A stretch of 64,000 nucleotides of DNA from NCBI GenBank assembly GCA_029001845.1, contig JAREWP010000020.1:1-64000 (forward strand), given 5' to 3'. Positions 45,341 through 51,510 of the stretch are shown piece by piece. Made by a program: the position numbers and the translations under genes. Under the pieces are notes generated by a model. It saw only the letters and a program-made list of their open reading frames with translations, made no database searches and had not been told where the DNA came from. The stretch comes from Candidatus Magnetocorallium paracelense. Its GTDB lineage: Bacteria; Nitrospirota; Thermodesulfovibrionia; Thermodesulfovibrionales; Magnetobacteriaceae. Numbering within the stretch: the first letter of the stretch is position 1; every line of letters starts with the position of its first letter.

Positions 45341-47011
45341 TTACGCACTTTCTATGATCATTAAACACTTTTGTCTGAACTCACCGGCCTTATCGGACTT
45401 CATGATTCCATCGGTAACGAGAGTATCGATAAAATCATTGATACTTTTCTCTGAAACGCCTTTTTGTGAGAGCTCATTAAAGACCTGAAGACCCATTGGT
45501 CCAAGAGTCTTTACAAACTCTTCTGTCAATTTTTCTGAAACCGACCTTCCGACTTTTTTAGTCGAACCGGTCATTATACCCTCAAAGGCGCTTAATGACT
45601 CACCGATTACAATGCCTTGGCCAGAGATAGAATAGTCCCTCAGCTTCCTGTCTCTTTCCGAACTCCTTGCTTTCAGAACGATTATCATCTGCTTTAGTTC
45701 ACCGCTTATCTCTATGTACTTCAATAAAAAGATATTGTCCGTTAATGTCGATAAATGGGCCTCTGTAATCATTTCAGTCCCAATCAAAGTCGCCGTAGCC
45801 GCAGTCATTAGGCTGGTAACGTTTTTATATTTAAGATATCCTGCAACTCTGGTGGTTAAGTCTCTGAATGTGTCATCAGGCATTACATTTCCCATACAAG
45901 AGAGGGAATCGATAACACAACGTTTTATCCTCTTCTTTTCCACAATATCCATAATATGAGTAAGGTGCTCAAAAGGGTATGCCCTGTTAGGGAAATAACA
46001 ATGAAAAATTATCAACTTAGCTTTTTCATACCCTTCGAAGTCCCAGTTAAATCCTTTTGCCGTTCGCAGCAGTTGCTCTCTGCTTTCTTCATGGCTGACA
46101 TAGAGACAGGGCTCCTCATTTTTGATACTCTCCAGCAAAAATTGTAAAGACATAACCGTCTTACCCGTTCCTGTAGAGCCTGCCACCAAGGTAGTACTAC
46201 CTTTAAACACACCGCCGCCACACATCTTATCCAGCCCCGGAACGCCGGTACTCACTCTCTCTGCACTGGAACGATAATCGAGGAAATATCTGAATTTCGG
46301 CAGGATATTGATTCCCATTTTGTTGATCCGGAAACTATTGATATCCGATTCGAAGTCCACGCCCCTCATCTTGACCACTTGGATTGTACGAGTCGTTTCC
46401 TCCTTAATTGAATTATAATCGAGTTTGATGATACCGTCTGAGATGAATTCTTCAACGCCGTAGACACTATATCCCTTTTCCGTTACCTCTGATGTCATAA
46501 ATGTCGTACACTCTATATTGGATAATCTGGCGCCAAGCCTGAAGATAAAATAGCGGATCATATCTTTATCCCTAAGCATATAACACATAGCGGTTATTGA
46601 ATCGATCACTATTCCGCCGGCCTTTGACTCTGTTACAAGATTTTCTATAAAATCGATGATTTCATTAACCTGCTCCCTTGTAATTTGCAATACATCGATC
46701 TTCAGGCTCTCTATTATGGTTCTTAAATCCGTATGATGGATTGCAAGTGGGGAAAGCATGGATTCGTTAAAAAAATCCATCTGCTTTACATTTTTTAAAG
46801 ACTTGACGATCGGTTCCGTCATTGTTATATAAATTCCGGGTATATCGAACTCTCTAAAGGCGCTATAGAGCCATTGAAGAGAGAAAATTGTCTTGCCCGC
46901 CCCGGAGTTACCACAAACCAAAACAACATGTCCCTCAGGAATACCGCCGTGAAGGAGCATATCCAGCTCTTTGATTCCAGTTGGTTTAATAACAATATCT
47001 TTTGATATCAT
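45341..47011 (-). CDS. kaiC: KaiC-family double RecA-like ATPase
   Basis: 556 residues; cyanobacterial KaiC is about 519. CI: Walker A GNSGAGKT (34-41), followed by YITMTEP where the catalytic Glu pair should be, so one Glu is Thr. CII: Walker A GSTGTGKT (about 280) and YVSHEESREQLLR with both Glu. The segment MITEAHLSTLTDN aligns with the phosphorylated TxxxxST site of CII, with Thr, Ser and Thr all kept. LSAFEGIMTGS matches the usual KaiC end. About 75 further residues follow (EFVKTLGPMGLQVFNELSQKG), helical, possibly winged-helix-like. KaiC hexamers are slow ATPases and autokinases that time or gauge energy state. KaiB lies upstream, KaiA is absent. AAGGAGGG precedes the ATG. Confidence 0.9.
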   Translation of the reverse strand: MISKDIVIKPTGIKELDMLLHGGIPEGHVVLVCGNSGAGKTIFSLQWLYSAFREFDIPGIYITMTEPIVKSLKNVKQMDFFNESMLSPLAIHHTDLRTIIESLKIDVLQITREQVNEIIDFIENLVTESKAGGIVIDSITAMCYMLRDKDMIRYFIFRLGARLSNIECTTFMTSEVTEKGYSVYGVEEFISDGIIKLDYNSIKEETTRTIQVVKMRGVDFESDINSFRINKMGINILPKFRYFLDYRSSAERVSTGVPGLDKMCGGGVFKGSTTLVAGSTGTGKTVMSLQFLLESIKNEEPCLYVSHEESREQLLRTAKGFNWDFEGYEKAKLIIFHCYFPNRAYPFEHLTHIMDIVEKKRIKRCVIDSLSCMGNVMPDDTFRDLTTRVAGYLKYKNVTSLMTAATATLIGTEMITEAHLSTLTDNIFLLKYIEISGELKQMIIVLKARSSERDRKLRDYSISGQGIVIGESLSAFEGIMTGSTKKVGRSVSEKLTEEFVKTLGPMGLQVFNELSQKGVSEKSINDFIDTLVTDGIMKSDKAGEFRQKCLMIIESA

Positions 47012-47157
47012 ACAAATCCCTCCTTCAGCTTCGGGTTAAAACAGATAAGAAGTCATACTTAATATTAACCTAAACTTTTCAATAAATCAAAAATAATTCT
47101 CTAAACATCAAAGGATTATTGTTGGTATATAAAAAAGAAAAAAATCGGACAAAGAGG

Positions 47158-47634
47158 TTAGTCGCTTATAAATGAAATTGTGTAAAAAAAAGCAACAATA
47201 TTTTTTGAATGTCAAATTCCAAAGTTCAATGCCAAATGAATGTAAAAAAAGAGATATGAGCAGGTTTTGACATTTAGTCATTTGGATTTGATCCCTGATC
47301 AGGTCAGGGACAAGCTTGACATTTTAATTTTGTCATTAAATCTATAGCGAAAACCTTTTTGGTTCCGGCCACACCGGGTTGGGTATAAGGATTTTGAGCA
47401 TTTAGTAATATACATCAACTTTTCAGAGCAGCGATTATTCCCTTACTCCCTCTCCCCCTGAGAAGGGGGAGAGGGTTGGGGTGAGGGGGTGCGGCAAGGT
47501 ACTTGATACGATAACGCTTCTCCACCGTCACCTCTCACCTTGTATCCTCTCCCCTCAAGGGGAGAGGATACTTGAAGGGAATTTCTTCAAAATTCCCTAA
47601 ACCGTGTTTGGTTCCGGCTATGCCGGGTTAGGGA
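47158..47634 (+). repeat. Dispersed repeat B, copy 2 (long form)
   Basis: Fills the gap between kaiB and kaiC. It begins TTAGTCGCTTATAAATGAAA and ends GGCTATGCCGGGTTAGGG. Compared with copy 1 it has an extra internal segment (about 47215-47400), including TTCAATGCCAAATGAATG-like tandem words and an additional CCGGGTTGGG end. Its right end overlaps the last codons of kaiB: TACCCC and the stop lie at 47628-47634. Confidence 0.75.
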
Positions 47635-47945
47635 TATATACTTTTTCTCAGTTCATCCGATTTCTCCATTGTGTCATATGATACCAGGTCCAACGCGTGG
47701 AGCACCTTTTGTTTGTCGCTTAAATCGCCGATTATTCTTCTTACAGGAAGGGGAAAGCTTTTCTCAAGAAGAGGAGTCGCCATGATTTGTTTGTCCTTTG
47801 CAAGCCTTGGGTTTTGATTGAGATCGATCACTTCCAGCTTATATTCTTCCTTTACTTCCTTCTCAAGTATCAGCTTTAAATTATCGATGACATTAATATC
47901 TCCATGATTTTTTTTCAAAACATATAACTTCAGTAAATATGACAT
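47628..47945 (-). CDS. kaiB: KaiB-family protein
   Basis: 105 residues, usual length about 100. The family pattern is clear: YLLKLYVLKK at the start, IDNLKLILE, YKLEVIDLNQNPRLAKDKQIMATPLL and PLPVRRIIGDLSDKQKVLHALDL. KaiB is a thioredoxin-like, fold-switching protein that binds the KaiC CI ring. The lines ATPLL and PVRRIIGDLSD include the fold-switch region. AGAGGAAC lies before the ATG. It is separated from kaiC by repeat B, so co-transcription has to cross about 600 bp of hairpin-rich DNA. The operator-like palindrome at 48174-48215 lies upstream and may control it. The stop codon lies within the repeat B end. Confidence 0.9.
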   Translation of the reverse strand: MSYLLKLYVLKKNHGDINVIDNLKLILEKEVKEEYKLEVIDLNQNPRLAKDKQIMATPLLEKSFPLPVRRIIGDLSDKQKVLHALDLVSYDTMEKSDELRKSIYP

Positions 47946-48309
47946 TTTTTGTTCCTCTCTTAATTTAACTTTACCAAATTAAAAAATTAGCTATAAATGG
48001 GAAAAGAAGGCTGGAGTGATTCACTTAAAACAAATTAAGATAAATTCAAACATAGATACACAACTCAAATTAATTCTTATTCGTTCAAGAATATAAATAA
48101 ATCATATCACAAATAGATATAAAAATCAAATTAAAAAATACACACATAAAATTTATACAAAAAAATAATTTTTTGTAGGTAAAAAGATGATTTTTTTGTA
48201 GGTAAAATACCTACATTTAAAAAATGAATAGTAAATGTTTGGTTAAAATCCGGTAAGGGTTCTTTGCTTATGATCTGAAAGTCCTATGAACAAAAAAGAA
48301 CAACTAAAT
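47946..48309. other. AT-rich upstream region of kaiB
   Basis: Very AT-rich, no gene. It should contain the kaiB promoter; I cannot pick one TATAAT with confidence. It holds the TGTAGGTA repeats described separately. Confidence 0.5.
48174..48215. promoter_or_regulatory. Operator-like TGTAGGTA repeats
   Basis: TGTAGGTA at 48174-48181 is repeated 23 bp on at 48197-48204. The second copy is followed after AAA by its exact inverse TACCTACA (48208-48215). Three half-sites, two direct and two inverted about two helical turns apart, look like a binding site for a dimeric regulator. It lies 229 bp upstream of kaiB. A short hairpin is the alternative. Confidence 0.4.
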
Positions 48310-48519
48310 ATCATCAGTATTGTAAAAGCGGAGCATCTTATATATTCAGATACGTTTTTAATCAGTCCTGAAGGCCTCTTAACCACATTGGTTTCGATTG
48401 GAACGGATGTAATCGTCATACCTTTCCGCCCTGCCTGAATAATGCTCTCCAAAGTGTACGTATAATATTAAATACCTTCAACCTCATTGCTGCGTCGCCA
48501 CTGATGGCTCTGAAACCTC
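48310..48519 (-). pseudogene. Duplicated glycosyltransferase fragment
   Basis: About 210 bp closely similar, in the same orientation, to 50527-50735 inside the intact GT2 gene. The encoded IIQAGRKGMTITSVPIETNVVKRPS matches residues about 180-205 of that protein. One base is missing in the stretch CGTATAATATTAAATAC relative to the intact copy, so the frame shifts. Both ends stop abruptly. It is a non-functional partial duplication about 2.2 kb away. Confidence 0.85.
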
Positions 48520-48604
48520 AATGAGATTTCCAATAAGATCAAATGAATATCATAGTTGACTTTACCGGAAGTGCTATATTTTTATAACTCTCATAAATCA
48601 ATTT

Positions 48605-48784
48605 TGTTAACAGATGGATGTGTGGAAGAGAGGCGCCCCTTTTATTATAGAAATCTCCCGCTGCCCCGCAGCCGTAGTGTGAACGAAAACCTGATAAACC
48701 ACTGTCACAGATGATACTGTGATGGGAAAAGGTGTTAGAATCTTCAAAGATTTTGAAGGGAATGTTTAAAACCTGCTCTTAACG
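48605..48784 (+). ncRNA. Cobalamin-type riboswitch, partly degenerate
   Basis: Conserved blocks in order: GAGAGGCG with AAATCTCC as the first arm, GCTGCCCCGCAGCCGT, AACGAAAACC, ATAAACCACTGTCAC, a GTCACAG/CTGTGAT hairpin, GATGGGAAAAGG, then ACCTGC. The closing stem pairs GTTAACAG (48606-48613) with CTCTTAAC (48776-48783) with one mismatch. The AAGCCAGGAGACC block that should precede the last segment is weak. The aptamer senses B12 in other genomes and represses uptake or synthesis genes. Here the next gene is an Rpn nuclease at 48863. It may be an orphan left after its gene was lost or displaced. Confidence 0.72.
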
Positions 48785-48862
48785 GTGTTATAATACTACC
48801 ACTAAGTAACGAACCTAAAAAGACGGCTATAGAACTCACCCTTACCGGAGCGAGAAAATTCT

Positions 48863-49786
48863 ATGGGAAAAAAGAATCAGTCCGATTATGACAGCGGCTG
48901 GAAGGAAGTACTGGAGAACTACTTTGAGGAGTTTCTGCTCTATTACTTCCCGGAAGTTCACAAAAACATAGACTTCTCTAAAGGATTTGAGTTCCTTGAT
49001 AAGGAGTTCAACAAGATAGTAAAGGAATCCGAGGAGAAGAAGAGATATACGGACAAACTGGTGAAGGTGTATCTGAAAACAGGAGAAGAAAAATGGCTGT
49101 TAATTCACATAGAGGTGCAGGGATCATACGAGGAAGGATTTGAATTGAGGCTCTATGTGTACAACTACAGGATTTACGACCGATACAAACAGGAGGTGAT
49201 AACTCTTGTAATCCTGACAGATGAAGATGAGGAGTACAGACCTGAGGTTTATGAAGTGAATAGATGGGGATTTGAGCTCCGCTTCAGGTTTCCAATGGTT
49301 AAGCTGATAGATTACAGGAAAAAAATAGATATGGGAAAAGCGACGAATCCCTTTGAAATAATCACATCTGCTCATTTGAAGAATCTTGAAACAAAAGGGA
49401 ATAAAGAGGAGAGGCTGTTTTGGAAGGTGACACTGGTAAAAGAGTTGTATAGAAAAGGATATACCAAAAAGGATATACTGAATATATACAGGTTTATAGA
49501 CTGGATAATGGGCTTACCGGAGGATTTATCTATAAGATTTCATACAGAGATAATTAAATATGAGGAGGAGAAAAAAATGGCATATATAACAACAGCAGAA
49601 AGAATCGGAATGGAGAAGGGAATGGAGAAGGGAATGGAAAAGGGAATGGAGAAGGGAGTAAACAAATCGATTATAAAAATGTACAAAAGAGCCAATATGC
49701 AGCCTGAGATCATAGCAGATATATTAGAACTGGAGATAGATTTTGTGAGAAATGTATTGAAAGAAGGAGATGTTCAGGTTCGGTAA
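48863..49786 (+). CDS. Rpn-family PD-(D/E)XK nuclease / putative transposase
   Basis: 307 residues. N-terminal nuclease domain: FEEFLLYYFPEVHKNIDF, RYTDKLVKVYLKTGEEKWLLIHIEVQG, giving the Asp and Glu-x-Gln of the PD-(D/E)XK site, then SYEEGFELRLYVYNYRIYD. The C-terminal part has AYITTAERIG, four GMEK repeats and a short helical end (ADILELEIDFVRNVLK). This is the recombination-promoting nuclease family (Rpn), often multi-copy and variable in environmental bacteria; some members act as DNA endonucleases in anti-phage systems. GGAGCGAG stands 7 bp before the ATG. It is downstream of a cobalamin riboswitch on the same strand. Tandem DNA repeats (49607-49650) may vary in number. Confidence 0.88.
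   Translation: MGKKNQSDYDSGWKEVLENYFEEFLLYYFPEVHKNIDFSKGFEFLDKEFNKIVKESEEKKRYTDKLVKVYLKTGEEKWLLIHIEVQGSYEEGFELRLYVYNYRIYDRYKQEVITLVILTDEDEEYRPEVYEVNRWGFELRFRFPMVKLIDYRKKIDMGKATNPFEIITSAHLKNLETKGNKEERLFWKVTLVKELYRKGYTKKDILNIYRFIDWIMGLPEDLSIRFHTEIIKYEEEKKMAYITTAERIGMEKGMEKGMEKGMEKGVNKSIIKMYKRANMQPEIIADILELEIDFVRNVLKEGDVQVR
49607..49650 (+). repeat. 12-bp tandem repeat inside the Rpn gene
   Basis: About four units of GGAATGGAGAAG, encoding GMEK repeats. In-frame unit changes would lengthen or shorten the linker between nuclease and C-terminal helix. Confidence 0.8.
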
Positions 49787-49859
49787 GTAGTCACCAAACA
49801 TGTTTTAGAGCAACAGGCAGGAGCAGGGCATAAGTTTTTTTGAGCATTAATGAAATACA

Positions 49860-49973
49860 ATGCGTTTTATAAATCAATTTACAACTGGTTATGGAAATTC
49901 TACAGAAGAGCGAAAACAACTTTTTGCAGATATGACACTAAATTATATTATATCTGAAATAAAAGAAATGTGA
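49860..49973 (+). CDS. Possible 37-residue protein
   Basis: ATG at 49860 to TGA at 49973. MRFINQFTTGYGNSTEERK followed by QLFADMTLNYIISEIKEM has a plausible composition and predicted helix, but no ribosome site or family I recognise. It could be the tail of a lost gene. Confidence 0.2.
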   Translation: MRFINQFTTGYGNSTEERKQLFADMTLNYIISEIKEM

Positions 49974-49989
49974 GTTCAACAAAAAGATG

Positions 49990-50008
49990 GAGCGGACTGA
50001 CGCCGCTC
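49990..50008 (+). terminator. Possible intrinsic terminator
   Basis: GAGCGG and CCGCTC form a 6-bp stem with a 7-base loop, followed by TTCTTCATATT. The T-run is interrupted, so termination is uncertain. Confidence 0.35.
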
Positions 50009-50239
50009 TTCTTCATATTAACCTAACCCGGCATAGCGGTCACCAAAGAAGAATAAAACCACAGAGTGCACAGAAATTATAAAAATTCACAAAAATCAGA
50101 AAAACTTTGAGTCTCCTTTTCACTATAATAATAATTATTATTATAAGAAGTAGTAGCTATTACAGTTTATCGCCGCGTTTTTATTGCTTTTAATACTGAT
50201 AAAAATCGGTTGGGGAAAAAGCGATTATATGTGATTTGA

Positions 50240-51202
50240 TTACATTTTACCGGGTCCATCGATTTTTTCTTCCAGCTTCTGCACCCTCCAGTCGAGCTTT
50301 TCCAGAAGAAGTCTGTTTACCGAAATCAGGTCAGCCACAAGGCCGATAATAAAGAGGAAAAAGCCCGTCCCCATGAGCAGAGACGACAGAATCACAGACT
50401 GAATATGACCGGCGCCCTGCCCTGCGAAATAAAAAAAGAGATATCTTATACTTATGGAAAAACCGGCAAGAAAGGAGATCAGACCTAATACCGCAAAAAA
50501 CTTAAAGGGCTTATAGGTCATAAATATCCTGAGTATAGTAAAAGCGGAGCGTCTGATATATTCCGGTATATTCTTAATCAGTCGTGAAGGCCTCTTAACA
50601 ACATTGGTTTCAATTGGAACGGATGTAATCGCCATACCCTTCTGCCCTGCCTGAATAATGGTCTCCAAAGTGTACGTATAATTATTGAATACATTCAACC
50701 TCATTGCAGCGTCGCGACTAATGGCCCTGAAACCGCTCGGAGCGTCCGGTATATTTGTGCTGCTCGCCATACTCACGACTTTGCTGCCGGCCTTTTGAAG
50801 GAGTTTCTTAAGTGGAGAGAAGCTCTCTATACTCTCTATCGGTCTCGCGCCTACTACGATTTCGGCCTCTCCCGACAAAATCGGACCAATAAGCTTCGGA
50901 ATGTCACATCCTCGATACTGATTGTCTGCATCTGTATTTACTATAATATCGGCTCCGCGCCTCAGGCATGCCTCAAGACCGGCGGTAAAGGCTCTGGCAA
51001 GCCCTCTATTCCCCTGCATATGAACCACATGATCCACGCCGTGATCGAGCGCTTTCTTAACTGTACTGTCCGTACAGCCGTCATCTACAATCAACCATTC
51101 GACGACATTCACTCCGGGAATCTCACGAGGTAATGCAGAGAGCGTTTCCACAATCGTCTCTTCTTCGTTATAACAGGGAATCTGAATTATAAGCTTAACC
51201 AT
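50240..51202 (-). CDS. GT2 family membrane glycosyltransferase (DPM1/GtrB-like)
   Basis: 320 residues. GT-A domain with PCYNEEETI near the start, VDDGCTDST at about 39, NTDADNQY at about 89 (DxD metal site) and PSGFRAIS at about 155. Two membrane helices end the protein (about 229-251, FFAVLGLISFLAGFSISIRYLF; about 268-292), followed by a coiled-coil-like charged tail. This layout fits polyprenyl-phosphate sugar transferases, which make the lipid-linked sugar donor for periplasmic GT-C enzymes. A GT-C-like protein is encoded at 57253-58935 but not adjacent. The gene stands alone. A fragment of it is duplicated at 48310-48519. Confidence 0.88.
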   Translation of the reverse strand: MVKLIIQIPCYNEEETIVETLSALPREIPGVNVVEWLIVDDGCTDSTVKKALDHGVDHVVHMQGNRGLARAFTAGLEACLRRGADIIVNTDADNQYRGCDIPKLIGPILSGEAEIVVGARPIESIESFSPLKKLLQKAGSKVVSMASSTNIPDAPSGFRAISRDAAMRLNVFNNYTYTLETIIQAGQKGMAITSVPIETNVVKRPSRLIKNIPEYIRRSAFTILRIFMTYKPFKFFAVLGLISFLAGFSISIRYLFFYFAGQGAGHIQSVILSSLLMGTGFFLFIIGLVADLISVNRLLLEKLDWRVQKLEEKIDGPGKM

Positions 51203-51510
51203 ATGAATAACATTAAAAGTATCTGTTCACAGGGGCCTGAGGTCAGAGGTCAGTTAAAGATAAAAAAAGTTTAATTATTTGTCTTCCCTATTATGATGAA
51301 CAGGCATCGGTTAAGGGGAGTTCATTCTGCAAAATCTTTTGTAACAGACCTCAGATCCCTGCCCCCCGTGAACGGTTACTACCCCAAAAAGTTGACAGCT
51401 GACTGCTGTTCTTTGGATAACACTTATAATAGACAACGGCTATTATAAAGTCAATAAATAAGTAAACGTTTACAGAAGCCGGGGATCGGTGGTCAGTAAA
51501 AAAAATTCAA
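51203..51510. other. Intergenic stretch with inverted repeats
   Basis: TGTTCACAGGGG(CCTGAGGTCAGAGG) near 51222 and its inverted relative near 51340-51380 (AGACCTCAGATCCCTGCC, CCGTGAACG) bracket about 110 bp. A repeat C segment GACAGCTGACTGCTG lies at 51392. No gene seen. Confidence 0.5.

Larger units (their letters stand above)
49787..50239. other. Intergenic stretch after the Rpn gene
   Basis: Contains a possible 37-codon gene (49860-49973), a terminator-like hairpin (49990-50008), an inverted short end of repeat B (CCTAACCCGGCATAGCGGTCACC at about 50022-50045), and AT-rich DNA with ATAATAATTATTATTAT near 50125. Confidence 0.5.

Noticed and set aside
36863-47945. KaiA or a complete cyanobacterial clock
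   Set aside because: Only KaiB and KaiC are seen; no KaiA, and the kinases are not SasA-like, since they lack a KaiB-like domain.
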